A DNA stretch of 64,000 nucleotides from Pseudisothecium myosuroides (GCA_951799445.1 OX637290.1:26034987-26098986); one strand, 5' to 3'. Positions 24,546 through 36,819 are shown, counted from the stretch's first letter. Made by a program: numbers and translations. Notes: generated by a model from the letters alone, not told the origin.

Positions 24546-26350
24546 TTAAATTCTCCCTTGTTGTGTAGACCCCCTTTCGGCAAAGCTTTGAACCCGTGAT
24601 GTGATTAAAGTCCTAAAGTGTGTATTAAATGGTTCCAGACGGCAAAGCTACGGACCTCCGGAGTGCCACAAAGTCCTAAAGTTGGTGTTAAACCCGACTT
24701 AGTGGCAAAGCTGTGAACCTCCATGGTACTTAGTTCCAAAGTATAGTTTCCAAGATCTGCTTGAAAAAGTCCAAAGTTTAGCTTTCAAGATATTTAATGT
24801 GTTAGCATGAGGAGGTATGGCGTACCAAAGTGATTGTGCAAAGTCCTGTACCTATCCAAGTTTTTAGCAAGTCCAACACCCTATGGCCCTACCCAAGTTT
24901 TAGAAATCCAACATCCTACCCAAGTTTTAAAAAGTCTAATACCTACCCAAGTTTTTTGTAAGTCCAACCATCACCTAGTTCATCCAACCATCCAACCAGT
25001 CCATTCAGCCATCAGCCAAGTCCAACTAGCCATCGACCAATCCAACTAGCCATCGACCAATCCAACTAGCCATCAGTTCAGCACAAGAAAAAAATAAAAA
25101 AAATAAAAAAAACGAACTAGAAGCCCCAGCCAGCTCGGCGACCGACTAGCTAAGGGCATGTTGCCATCGAGGGCCCGGACCTCTAGTTTCTGGACACCCA
25201 AGTAGTTGCCATTGCAGCTCAGCCTCCAATCGGACCTCCAGCCTCCGGTCCGCGTATTGCGCAAATACAGACCTGGAGGGCCTGGAGGGGCACCTGGACC
25301 TCCTTTAATAAGTACGCGACAGAATTCTGTAGTGGCTTTTGGAGTTCTGTAGTTGCGCCTGCGCTTCCAGCTTCTTTATTTAGATTTCAATCGGAGGTCT
25401 AGGCAAGCTACTGGACCTCAATCGGAGGTCTGGGTCCCTCCAATGCCCGGAGGTCCGAGCCGGAGGTCCAGGCTGCAATGGCAACTAGCTCTAAGGGGCA
25501 CAACAGGCAGCCGGGTCGGAAGTCTAGGCAGTTGGGGTGGAATCCAAGCAATTGGATGGGGAGTCAAGCTCTCTTATTTATTGGTTTCTCCTAAAAAATG
25601 TTGGATTAGGGTTCTATCAGACTGAAGGTTAGAGTAGGGGGATAGAGTTAACCCCTAAAGGCCCATTGTCCCTTCGGGGAACAAATGGGATTTCGGGCAC
25701 GTACCTATAGGCTGATTTTTTGTCGTGATTTTTTGAAACTTTTTTTTAAAGATAGAAAAACTGATAAGCTTTGTGGGAATATAATTTTTTTTACAATCAG
25801 TGCCGGGGAACAACAATTATGACTAAATAAGCTCAAAACAAGGGACGTAGGGCAATCCGAGCAGCAAAAAAAAAATGGACAAAAATTTGAATTTAAAAAA
25901 AATATATTTTTTCCTCATTTTTTTTCTATTTGGAAAGCTTTGATTCATTTCATTTGGATTTGTTATGAGAAAGTTATGGACATTCTTGTTTTTTGGATAG
26001 TTAGAGCATCTTCTTGAAAAAAATAACTTGTAGTATGCATTTCTGAATGCAATTTTTCAAATTTTTCAAATTGTTTTTACATGGTCTAATTTACTTGCTA
26101 GAACAATCTCACCATTGGGATTAGTGCATTTTATTTCCATCTAAAATATATTAATATTTTAGATTTTCCTATTATCTTGTACCTACTTTTATTTAACAAT
26201 TTTTTTAAGAATGATAATTAAGTTTTTTTGAAATTATTTTTCCTAGACTCTCAACTCAATTCTCCACTATAAAGATATAAAGCTCAAAACTCTATAGTGC
26301 AAAAATTTTAAGTTAAAAATGTTCAAAGTAAAAAAATCTAGTCCCGCAAT

Positions 26351-26974
26351 GTGCTGAAAAACTTATTTATTATGGGCCCCGTTGGAAACGCTGACGCTCC
26401 CAATGTCGGGAACACCGCGGCCCAACAGGAACTCCAAAAGCGGGGAACGCCAGGGACGCCGTTTGTTGAAATCGAAGTTATTATCGGAGGGAGGCTCGGA
26501 GCAGGGAGGAGTGCGCATGTTTGGCCCCTCGCATTAGTTCTCCTCGCGCGATCTCGTTTCTTATACGCAACTTAAGCTCAGGTATGTGTGAAACGCAGAA
26601 ATTTTGTAGCGGTGCTGGAGGTCGTCAGAGAGATTTGATCTGTGAGCGATCATCGTCGAGGATTTTAGGGTTTTGCGAGTGGGAATCGGTGTGAATTTAG
26701 GACTCTTGTTTGGTGATGGGGCTTGCGCTGTGAGTTTTGAATCTCGTTTGAGAATCGGGGAGTTTGAGTTGGTCATTGTTTGCTATGGAATTGCCTAAGG
26801 TGGGAAACCCGAGATCGCTTGAAATTTGAACTGGGGTAAATCATCACTCTGCATTCAGATGGAATTTGGTCTTTTATTTTTTAAATTAATCACGCTACGG
26901 AATTTGGATTGGTGCTGCTGCAGATGGAGGAAAGAACCCGTCGTTCAACGAAACATTCAAGATTGCACTGATTG
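26351..26974 (+). pseudogene. Fragment of a C2-domain gene
   Basis: A candidate exon after gctgctgcag at 26924 encodes DGGKNPSFNETFKIALIEG, the strand signature (GGKNPxxNExF) of plant C2 domains, followed by a possible donor aag|gtgcac. Upstream, an open frame ending at 26575 includes TPFVEIEVIIGGRLG, reminiscent of the first C2 strand. C2 domains bind phospholipids and calcium. The intervening sequence resembles a leader intron. Only part of the domain is present, so this is a truncated relic. Confidence 0.45.
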
Positions 26975-27179
26975 AGGGTCAATGCATACAAGGTGCACGC
27001 GCAACGCTCTCAGAACGAACTTTTAGGATTTCGTGGAATTTTCGAAAATTTCGAGGGTGTAAGGAATTGTTGCAGGGCGTTTGATTTGTCGTTTGAGATG
27101 AAAGAATTGTTAAGGAGGTTGTAGTGATTTGTCATTCTGAGCTGACCAATCCAATCAAGGAGAACATCTTCTTTCTCTC

Positions 27180-28699
27180 TCTCTTTCAATCTCTCTGGTT
27201 GGTCAAACGAGGTTTTAGGGTTTCTGAAATTTTGAGTGTGTCGAAGATAATCATGGAAACCATTTTGAGGTCTGCTACATAGAACAGGAAGGTCTTTAAA
27301 GCCTTTGACTCCAGCAGGATTGCATTGTGTAGAGAAAATAAGCGCTCAAGAGATGCAAACATTACTGATTAATTGCTTTGACACAAATGACTCCTGCAAC
27401 AGCCCATCACAACAGCTGGCTGAGTTAGAAGAAGATTGAAGAAACTCTAGAAGCTTTGTCAACAATCTTGGAAAACACAAAACATTACAGTTTCATGACG
27501 GAAGTTTATAAGAATTATACCCATTACTATATTAGATTTGATACATAATTGACACCATGATTATGCTCATTAACTGGAGAAGTGAGAACAAAATAAGCCG
27601 TTCGTCACTTGTGCTTCTAATTGGAACCACTTGTCAGTTGTTCATGCATTGCTTGTAGCTTTGTTTGCCACGTAAAAAACTCTTGCTGATGCATCTTGGC
27701 CTCCCGAATGAATGCCAACACAGAAGCACGATTCTCTTCAAAAGCACTCTCTTCCAGCTGCTTCAGATTAAGAAGTCCCTCTTTAGCTTGGACCTGCTAA
27801 TCGAGCAATGCTTTCTGACCAGTCAAGGACTTGCAAAATGCTCAAGTTAATATGACGCTCATTGCAATACTTTCATGTTGATTAGTGCTGATTGATATTG
27901 TCAAAACAAACAATAGAGATTAACCACCGACAACTTAAAGTGAGTGCTATCAAAGACTAAAAAATATGGCAACTACTAGAGAATAAGCTCACCAACTCCA
28001 TTGTCAATTTCATGTGTTATGCCATGTAGACTAGAGAACTCTGTTGTTAAAGTTTGAGCAATCTCATGCAATTTTTCATGCAGACTTGAGAACTCCAATC
28101 CTTGGCCAAAGAGTTGGCCATAATGTGCGATTTTTCCTGTAAAGAGCCTATTGAGTCTGCTATCATATGAGACTTCTCATGTAAACTTGAGAATTCTTCA
28201 GACATGGAGTGTAAGCGATTTTATGAGTTTTGTCATGAAGCATTGCAAATTCCTTAGCAAGTGAGTTTTCCATGCTGCGCTGGTGATCAGACATGTCATA
28301 TTGCTGATCTAACATCTCTTTTTGTTTGTCCGTCATCTCCTCTTGCAAGGATTCTACACTTCGCAATTGCTCATGAACCTCCTTTGTTCAACTGAGATTT
28401 CAATAACTTCTTGACTTCAAAATTTGCAGGTAACCAGAATGCACGGTACCTTGTGATGTGAGGAAACTTTCCCAGCACCTGACAAAACATAATTATATAG
28501 CATCAGATTTCCGCCAGAACCATACCCGAAATGCGTTTGCTTTGAGAGTTGCATAGCTTACAAAAAGCAGTGAGGATAAAAATCTAGCCAAAAGAGCTCA
28601 AACATGCAGGCATATAGCAAATCCTGAATAAATTTTCCCTGTTTACTACCTTTGAAGGTAATCCATTTAGATCTTTGAGCTTCACAACAACGTCCGACC
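27180..28699 (-). pseudogene. GEX1/KAR5-like nuclear fusion gene fragment
   Basis: Minus-strand pieces in order: a small exon-like piece 28650-28699 (after cag, before gtagta); 28478 downward with a coiled coil rich in LQEEM/KQKEMLDQQ and repeated EFSSLHEK-type units; 27619-27850 encoding LEESAFEENRASVLAF...EFFTWQTKLQAMHEQL; and 27393 downward encoding ESFVSKQ then LERLFSLHNAILLES. The last pattern matches the region before the membrane segments of plant GEX1, as recalled. GEX1/KAR5/Brambleberry proteins act in nuclear fusion at the nuclear envelope. Several frame breaks and stops show that it is dead. It lies in the insertion with the C2 fragment. Confidence 0.55.
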
Positions 28700-28773
28700 C
28701 TGATCAAATGAAAAGAAAGTAATCTTAGAATTCTCCACAAATGTGTCTTAAATTGGAAAAACTCTCAGACACT

Positions 28774-29105
28774 CACTATAACAAAACTTGGTAAAAAAAA
28801 CCGCACAGAGATTCGACTACGGTTCTTTTATCCACGCTTTTGTGCGCGTGCGCGTAGTGGACAAATAGTGTTTTTTGCAGTTTTCCACTGCAAATTTTGG
28901 AATTTGGAAGCATGTAATATACCATTGGAAAGGTCTTAAAAATACCTTTCCAATGGTATATTACATGCTTCCAAATTCCAAAAATTGCAGTGGGAAATTG
29001 CAAAAAACACTATCTATCCACTACGCGCACGCGCACAAAAGCGTGGATAAAAAAACCGTAGTCGAATCTCTGCGCGTTTTTTTTTTACCAAGTTTTGTTA
29101 TAGTG
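28774..29105. mobile_element. CACTA-type foldback miniature element, 332 bp
   Basis: It begins CACTATAACAAAACTTGG and ends in the exact complement; almost the whole length is palindromic, including cactacgcgcacgcgcac. Flanks are ACT (28771-28773) and ACT (29106-29108), a perfect 3-bp duplication. Two overlapping open frames on opposite strands simply reflect the palindrome. Confidence 0.93.
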
Positions 29106-29108
29106 ACT

Positions 29109-30133
29109 GATCTGAAATGACTGGTAGCAATGCATTTGTTTTAATACTAAAGATGGCGGTTTAAGGTCAGTGGCACATTTGGGTGTACGTACCTGAAGGT
29201 GGGTACTCCCCAAACGGCCACTTTTTGCTATTGTGCCTCGTTACTATTAGTAGAATAGTCAAATTTTCATATTTTGTGATTGGGACCAAGTGAAAGGAGG
29301 TTCCAATGCACCAAAGAACACAACTTTTGGGCTACTATATGCTAAAGTTATTAAGGGACAAAATTTGGTTCTAAAACAATTTCTTCCACATTGGTACATA
29401 ATAGATTTTAAATGTACACAAAGTGGAAATGATAGTTTAAGGATTAGTGGCGCATGTGAGGGGTATCCACTTGAGGTATGTTTCTACAACTCTTTTTTGA
29501 AAGATTCACTTATAATTAAATCCTCTGAATAACTCCAATGACCAAGGTAGGTGGTCACTTGGGCATTAAAGATTAACTTTGGAAGGATGCAACCTCCCAT
29601 AACCAAGGTAGTCACCAAAATACTCCATTATTGAACCAATAGGTGCATTCATCGTTTCTATAGTTAATAGTGAAGACATCTATTGTACCTTTTAGGTCTA
29701 CACCGTCTTTATAGGGTTAAGGTTGGCTTAATTCAAATATTTTTTAAAAGATGTACTTGTTTATCTCATTAATTTTCATGCCATGTATAAAAAAGATTCT
29801 TCTCAAATAAAATTGAATAAAATTCATCAATCCATTTTCAACCAATAAATGTCGCAAAATCATCCAGAAGCCATCTTTTGATCTTGCCGACAACACTAAA
29901 AGTAAGCAAGTTCAATTTGCCTCCTTCGTCAATTTAAGCTTCACATGTACAATATAGTTCATTACTTTAATAATGTTTTATTGTACAGTTCATTTCACTG
30001 GGTTAAAGTCATCTACAGTGAGCTTCCTAGGTAATATAACATATTTTTTTTCTGTAACTCTAGATAACAAGACATAGGTTAGTCCCAATGTAAATGCATC
30101 ACAAATATCAATAAATACTTTTGCAATTGAGGC
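29109..30133. other. Unassigned sequence, no gene recognised
   Basis: About 1 kb between the 332-bp CACTA miniature element and the next TTAA element. One 80-residue frame (29290-29532) lacks recognisable features. It is probably part of the same insertion as the gene fragments. Confidence 0.4.
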
Positions 30134-30602
30134 TTGATCCCGAAAGGACCATCACTCCCCTCGAGGGACAATTTGGACCCAAGTAAATTCCTATTGTCTC
30201 AATTTGTAGAGAATATTTTGGAATTTTTTAATGCTCTATAGTGTTGTGAGAGCTTCGTGGATATATAATTTTTATTTCAATCGGTGCCTGGGAGCAAAAG
30301 TTATGGCGCAATAATCAAAAACGGAGATTGGTGGGCAACACCAAAAAATAAATTTTTTAATTTTTTTTCCTAAAATATTATATTTTTGTCTACACGTGAA
30401 GCTTTGATTCATTCAATTTGAACTTGTGATGAAAAAGTTATGGACAACCTTAGTTTTTTGGGCATTCTTGAAAAAATAACTCATAGGTTTCATTTTTTAA
30501 TGCAGTCTTTACAATTTTCCAAAAAAAATTGTTAGACATGGTGAAATTTGTTTGCTAGGACAATCTATCTGTTGGGATTATTGTGTTTCAATTCCATCTT
30601 AA

Positions 30603-31171
30603 CCCCTAAAGAACCATGAGTGCAGATTTTGAACAATGAATGAACGGAAACATGTCCCAAACTCATCGAAATGCATTTTTTCATCCATCAATTTTTTTCA
30701 AGATTCATATATTAGTTCTTTAGTTCATTTGTACGGTTCAGATTATGAAGATTTTGCTTTGCGAATATTCTATAATTCAAAAGGTATCGGGAGGTCTAGC
30801 CTCAAAAAGTAACTTTTTCAGTTGAAAAAATGACCCTTCAAAAATGAATTGAATCAAAAAATCAAATAAAAATCTTGAAAAATCACTATAATTAGAACTC
30901 AGTATTTTAAACTTATAGAAAAAAAATATTTAAAAAATCATAAATATTCAATCTACAATTGATTTTAGAAGGAATTTCCAATTTCTGGCTTTAAATTTTA
31001 TTGAAAAATATTGGTATGTATTTTTGGTGATCTAATCGTATGGATGTGATCTATAAATAGCATTTTACAACTATTGTTTGAGAGTCATCATTAAAATATT
31101 CTTCTAAGTTGCATTTTATAGTAGATCTTCACAATTTTGGAAATTTAGACACCCCTCTGGTCCTTTAGGGG
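30603..31171. mobile_element. Inner TTAA element, 569 bp
   Basis: Termini CCCCTAAAGAACC and GGTCCTTTAGGGG with TTAA at 30599-30602 and 31172-31175. It lies inside the element at 30138-32493. Removal of it and one TTAA gives ccatcttaaagcta, close to the unfilled relative at about 61525. Confidence 0.88.
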
Positions 31172-31180
31172 TTAAAGCTA

Positions 31181-31673
31181 CCGTAGTGTGACATGGGTTT
31201 CATCTTTGCAATGACGAAATAATTAATTTTTTTAGCCAAAGTGTTTCGTTCACACTAATATGAATTAATGATGATTTTGTTTTTGTAATGATTATTTCTC
31301 AATTTGTCATTTCTCCATTGTGATCAAAACGTCTTGTCCTTTCAAGAGAATGATACATGCACAAGTGGGCTTTGAAATTGTTCAAGGTATTGTAGTGGTT
31401 CATTTATTTGTTAGCGGCATTGTTGACGATTCAAGGTATTGAATATGTATAGAATGTATACTGAAATATCCAATGTATATGGACTCTTGACATTGTGAGC
31501 ATGTTGGCCACAAATTCAAAACCCTTCCAACACTAGCTCTTTATTAGTAAAGTTTTCGACAAAGCTCTTACTTATTTTCTACAAATTTTGTTATTTGTCT
31601 CTTAACATTTTATAAAAATTCGTTTTTGACATTAATAAATTAATAAAAAAACGAAACCTATGTCACACTACGG
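31181..31673. mobile_element. TA-flanked inverted-repeat element, 493 bp
   Basis: The ends CCGTAGTGTGACAT and ATGTCACACTACGG are inverted repeats, bounded by TA at 31179-31180 and 31674-31675. It inserted five bases beyond the inner TTAA element; the unfilled relative at about 61525 has a single TA there. TA duplication fits a Tc1/mariner-type miniature element. Confidence 0.8.
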
Positions 31674-33147
31674 TATTAATGGTTTCATTTTTCCTTCATT
31701 TTTTAACCTATTTTTGCTTAACAATTTTTTAATGAGTGAAAATTTATTTTTTTCTTTCCTAAATTTTTTTCCCTACATTCTCAATTCAAATATTCAACCT
31801 AAAAAGTTAAAAAATCAAAATCAATAGTACAAAAATTTTAAGTTAAGAAGATTCAAAGCCAAGAAATATAGACATACAAGGTGCAAAAAAAAAAAAAAAT
31901 TCACTGTCAATGCAAATATCTTGCAATCTAGGCACTCAAAGTTCCTGAAATTTCTTCCATACATACTTGAAATAGTCTAGTACAAGATCCTATGGTTAAG
32001 GTACCCCCCCCTAACCGACCGAATAAGGAATTCCGACATGATCTGGAGTAGTGAAGGCGAAACAAATATTTTTCAGAGGTGCATAAATAGAATTGACATA
32101 GATATATTGCAAAAAATTTGGTAATTTTATCATTTGAACTGGAACTACTATAAATTTTGGGAGGCAAAAAGTGCGTCGGACCCATGGCCAATGTCTAGAC
32201 TCTTCTAATTCCAATCATTCAATAACTTTTTACCTAATCATTATTTTCTATTTTTTTTTCACAACTTGGGATATGTGTCATGTATTTATTAGTTCTAACC
32301 TTGAAAATGAAAAAAAATCGCATTCTAAGCGTGGTCAAAAATACGTGCACCTATAGGTTGGAAATGGGTCACTGGTCAGGAATGGGGGAGTTACCTTAGA
32401 TATGCAAAAAAGAAAACAAGTTTTAAAGTTTTTTGCTCGAAATGGCAATTTTGAGTGTTGTTTGATGGAAAAAAAGCCTCGGTCCTTTAGGGGTTTATGT
32501 TTGCAAATATTGAATTAGATACAATAACAACACTCCAAACATTATGAAAAAATGGCTATAATATAACAAAAAAGAATCCTTGTAAAGATTCTAAATTTAT
32601 ATATTTACGTTCAAAAGGTATTATTTAAAATATATAACGAAATGATGTTTAAGTGAACCTTTTTTTTTAACAATTTATAACTTTTCTTTTCTTTTTCATT
32701 TTCATTTTATTTTTAAGCATTTAGAGATTAATCATCCATTATAAAAGTCTAAAGAGAGTCTACATTGTTGCACCTATACTACTATTTTCAATGTTTTAGA
32801 AATAAAACTTATTAATAATAGATCCAACTTTCTTCAATGCATGATTTAACATGTAGGTGATTCTCGAGGGCCCACACGTCTTGTTTCACTTTAAACGCAG
32901 ATATCTTGCAATCTCTGTGGTCAAAAATTCTGAAATTTTTCCCACACACTCTCATACTAGTTAGGTGTAAGTTCCTATGGCTAAATTTGAAAAAAAAAAA
33001 TTTTCAATTTTTTTACTCCTTGCTTTAGAAATGGCAGTTTTGAGTGTTTTTTGGCAGAAAAAAGGCCTTGGTCCTTTAGGGGTTAAAGAACAAAGAAAAA
33101 AAGAGGAATAAAAGCAACACCACTACGCGCCACACCTGTACACAAAA

Positions 33148-33570
33148 ATCTAGAGTTAGAAGTTAAAATCTAGAGTTAAATTTAAAAATTTAAATTTAAA
33201 GTTAGTTTTAGAAGTGAAAATCTAGAGTTAGAAATTAACACTTAGAGTCAAATTTAGAGGTTAAAAATCGAGAGTCAATTTAGAAGCGTAATTTTTAGAA
33301 GTTAAATTTTGAAGTTAAATTTAAAAGTTAAAAATTAGAGTAAAAATTAGAAGTTAGAAGTTAGATTTTTGAGTAAAATTTAGAAGTTAAAATTTAGAGT
33401 TAAACTTGGAAGTTTGAATTTTAGAGTTAAATTAGAAGTTAAAAACTTAGAGTGAATTGGAAAGCCAAAACTTAGAGTTAATTTAGAAGTAAAAACGGAG
33501 AGTTGATTTTAGAAATAAAAACTTAGAATTAACCTTAAAGGTTAAACCTAGAATTATACTAGGAGATAAA
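33148..33570 (+). repeat. Minisatellite of element A
   Basis: Degenerate repeats of the type ttagagttaaat / ttagaagttaaa alternate with a period of about 23-25 bp. The same block, inverted, occupies about 45720-46440 in copy B. It is intrinsic to the A/B family. Confidence 0.7.
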
Positions 33571-33796
33571 AGATAGAAGGTAGTCTTAGGGATTCATGGA
33601 AGGAATATAGGGGATCCCATCTCAATTAGTTAGGGTTTTTAGAAATGGCACCAACTATCCTTGACATAGAATAGATAGTTAGGACGGTAGAATTTTACCC
33701 TTAGATCACCGTGACTCTTGATAATTGACAATTAGCTTGGAAGTCACATCACTCGCATTTCTAGGCATTTCTTTGTCCATCCACGAAACTTAGGAA

Positions 33797-33810
33797 CACT
33801 ATAAGAAAAC
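33797..33810 (+). repeat. CACTA left terminal inverted repeat
   Basis: CACTATAAGAAAAC, preceded by target duplication GAA. The subterminal region down to about 36000 is non-coding and rich in ACGTC/GACGT-type words. Confidence 0.93.
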
Positions 33811-34327
33811 CCCATTTTTGGTGTCGTTAGAAAAAAAACGTCTCATGTTTTTCAGGATGTCTGAGCGCCGATAGCTCAGTGGCCGTTGGACCTCGAATTT
33901 TGTCTGACGTTGCATAGAACGAGCACGCGTCACGTCGAAAACAAGCGAACGTCACCTTGGACAGGCATGTTTCCTTTGACATCCAACTGAACATGGCTAT
34001 GGTTTTGTCGAACGTCCCAAAAAACACGGGATGCCACGTCAGGGACTACGTTTGTTTTTACTGCGGGTAAACTCCAAGAAGTCACTGCAGGTTCAGGTAA
34101 AACGTTGACGAGAAGGTAAAAATGTAGGGATTGGACAGGTGCGTTGTTGGACCCCAAAAAAATTAACTTGGATGGATGTTCAAGTCCTGGATGTAGGGCT
34201 CATTCATTTGGACGTTTTCTAGCATATTGACGATATTAATGGGATGTACAGAATGAGCACGTTATATTGGAGCATAGGTGGAAAAGCCCCAGTAGCCCCT
34301 TTGTCATACCATAGTAGAGTCCTTCAA

Positions 34328-34961
34328 CCCCTAAATGTCCAAGGCCTTTTTAGAGCTTCTTCAATTTTGCTCTAAATTAAACAAGAAGCCAACATTTAAA
34401 TAAATTGTATCAATGTTTTTTGAATCATATTAACCATAGCGATTAAAACTAAAATGCTAGACATCACATAGGAAAATAAAAGACAAGAATATCAATTATT
34501 GACTGTAAGATTATAATGTTTGATCATGCGGGTTTTGAAACTAAGAAATTTCTTTCATATTTTTTTAATAGGACAAATTTGAAGAGCCAGTCACCCAAAA
34601 AATATGAGTTTCAAAGGCCTAATGTGCATAACCCCAATCAATTTACATCTTTTCAAAATCTACTCTACAACTTTTTTAAATGAATTTCTAGTGTGATTTT
34701 TGCTCCAAGACCTCATGTATTTGAGGCTCATCTCGAAGAGTCCCGAACACTATGGACACTCAACATTACAATGGATACCCTTGCACAAAATCTTGAATAG
34801 GAAAAAAAAATCATTTTCATAATCAGATTCTTCATGCTAAAACTAGACTTCAAAAAGAATTTCTAAATAATTTAAACTAGTAAAACCAGAAACTTAGTTA
34901 GGTTATATTTAACTTCTAAGTCTTATCAACATCCACGTTGGGTGCCTTGGGCATTTAGGGA
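34328..34961. mobile_element. TTAA element inside the CACTA left arm, 634 bp
   Basis: Left terminus CCCCTAAATGTCC (flank TCAA, mutated), right terminus GGGCATTTAGGGA followed by TTAA (34962-34965). It lies within the CACTA, so TTAA elements were mobile after that insertion. Confidence 0.7.
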
Positions 34962-34965
34962 TTAA

Positions 34966-36140
34966 TTTTTAATTAAGGATAATAATTCTTTTTCTTATCA
35001 GAACCATTTTATTTTCTTACCCAATTTATTAAATTTTTTTTGGAAGTATGTACATCATTCTTATTGTAGAGAATTTTTTTTTTTAATTCTCTAAATACTA
35101 ATTGTACTTATTAATTGATACTGAACGGAACATCATCCTAGAAATATCCACTTCTCTTCAATGTAAAAACAAGTAATTTGGAAACCCTTCAACAGGGTCA
35201 AGTACTAATGTACGCACGTACAACAACTCTTCGTAATTACATAAGCAAAAATTTCAATTACCCAATAACTTCCACTTTATCGGTGTTGAGTTCTTATTCT
35301 ATAAGAACTGGATTATCCACTTCATAAATTATGAGGGCCTTCTCTTCTTTCCATAAGAGTCGTAGTGTTTTTCAATTATTTTCTTTCATTGAATCAGAAA
35401 GCTTCTTGTGCCAATGCTAGCTAGATCTACACTTATATATATCTTTCAAAGATATTAGGAATCAGAAGGCCAATTCCGTGCCATTCACTATGGTGCACTC
35501 TTAAAGAATAACACCTAGGCCAAAGAAGAGATTGTGCAATACTATCGCATTTGAAGAAAAAAAATGTAAAGCATCATGCACGACACATTGACTGTCCATG
35601 GCTATGACAAGCTGCATCCCCCATGACATAACACTAAAGAAGTATTGCAAGTTCTGAACTTTCCAACGCACTTGCGAAATCCCAAGAATACATAGCACAC
35701 TGTCTTTTGAGACTTCTCTCTTCATACTTAAAGCTGATTGTACCATCTACTTCAAAAATGACGATGGAATGAGAACTGCTGAAATTGGATGTCGTTGCCG
35801 CCCTACCAGACCGGATGCTTGTCCTCTGTGGCGTACATAGACGTCAAAATTGATGTCCACAGAGATGTTTGCCGCGACGGAACGTGTATCCCACTTCACA
35901 TTTGCGGCGATGTCGCAGACAACATCTCCGAGCCTGTTCTAAGCAGTGCCAGATGAAGCACCAGTGCAGGCCTTCATAATCTTGCACTTTGTCTTGTTCT
36001 TCCCTTGCTCTGTTTGCTGTTGGGGGGATGTACACACCACCCACGACGGCTGCTACTCACACAGGTTCAACCTCCAGCTCCTGCGGCTATAAGCCAACAC
36101 AGTCTGCATCATTTCCCACGTTAATTAAATGATGAATGGA
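34966..36140. other. CACTA left-arm sequence downstream of TNP2
   Basis: Between the TTAA element and the end of the DUF4216 region. Short minus-strand frames (35501-35746, 35844-36044) may be remnants of the TNP2 3' part, but no motif is recognisable. Confidence 0.4.
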
Positions 36141-36161
36141 CTGTTGTGTCTGTGATTGCAA

Positions 36162-36819
36162 TCATCTTCCCCTGACATCTGTCCGGCACACAATCTTCCA
36201 ACCTTGTCTTTGTGGGTCGTCGAAAAAGAACACATGTTGGCAATGTAATGGGAATGCGAATGATTCAGCATAGACCTTGCCATCCATGCGGTTGAAGTTT
36301 GCAACGGGGAAGCCATATCGGTCCCTCTGAACGTTTGGGAAGCGAGGATCCTGGGTTGCCCGAACCCAATTGCAAACGAGGATTGTGGTGCAGTGATTCC
36401 TGTAGTCTAACTCTAGAATCTCTTCAATGTAGCCCATATAGTCATCGGTTCTTTCTATGGGTCGCCTATCACAAAGCCCCCATCGCAATTGTCGAGTGAA
36501 TGATGCTACAACGCAAAAATTGCGTGTGACAAGCCCAGCTTTTGCACTACGGATGTGGAGGTGCATGCTGAAGGCGTACATTTGTCAATGCAATGTAGCA
36601 AAACGCTCAGGGGGTTGGCTATACTGGAGAATATTTGCATCGACTTGTTGCCCTCCATCCTGCAAAGTCTTCACTCGTGCATTCAACCAAGATGCAAATG
36701 GATGCAAATCAAACAGGTCAGAAGGATATTGTATGGCCACTAAAGGATGTCGACGACGAAACTGTGTCCGAAATGTCTCCCTCTTTTCCCATCGATGCGA
36801 TCTCTTCACAACGTAGTCC
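36162..36819 (-). pseudogene. TNP2 DUF4216 exon
   Basis: Starts after tgtgcag at about 36820. It encodes DLFDLHPFASWLNARVK, then a TGA at 36585-36587, then DDYMGYIEEILELDY, VCNWVRA and HCQHVFFFDDPQRQGWKIV, ending RTDVRGR and TGA. This matches the DUF4216 pattern of plant CACTA transposases. Confidence 0.85.

Larger units (their letters stand above)
30138..32493. mobile_element. Old TTAA element hosting two later insertions
   Basis: The left terminus is decayed (TTGA then TCCCGAAAGGACC); the right is GGTCCTTTAGGGG followed by TTTA. Internal blocks (caatcggtgcc, gaagctttgattcattc, aacaatttttt) match other TTAA elements. The sequence reading ccatctaagagctattaac in the relative at about 61525 is split here by two insertions. 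Confidence 0.7.
26366..32878. mobile_element. 6.5-kb insertion carrying host gene fragments
   Basis: This DNA interrupts the TTAA element at 25652-33082. Its edges show short inverted ends, TGGGCCC near 26374 and GGGCCCA near 32869. A degenerate target duplication (cttattta versus cttgtttc) is possible but not clean. The content includes C2-domain and GEX1-like gene fragments and a later nest of miniature elements. Gene capture by a Mutator- or hAT-like element would explain it; fill-in repair of a double-strand break is an alternative. Confidence 0.5.
25652..33082. mobile_element. TTAA element split by a 6.5-kb insertion
   Basis: The left end (TTAA 25648-25651, then CCCCTAAAGGCCC) runs to about 26365, stopping in cccgcaatgtgctgaaaaact. 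The right part resumes near 32879 with tttcactttaaacgcagatatc and ends GGTCCTTTAGGGG with TTAA 33083-33086. In the intact copies at 18678-20116 and (inverted) 57167-58098 these two parts are contiguous, so this is one element broken by later DNA. Confidence 0.75.

Noticed and set aside
25093..25625. Possible gene with ggacctcc-rich frames (25073-25264 minus, 25353-25625 plus)
   Set aside because: The region is an inverted-repeat-like, low-complexity part of element A; no domain is recognisable on either strand.
33862..33900. tRNA-like A box (gatagctcagtggccgttgga) near the CACTA left end
   Set aside because: No B box (ggttcgaatcc type) follows and no cloverleaf can be drawn; the resemblance is short.
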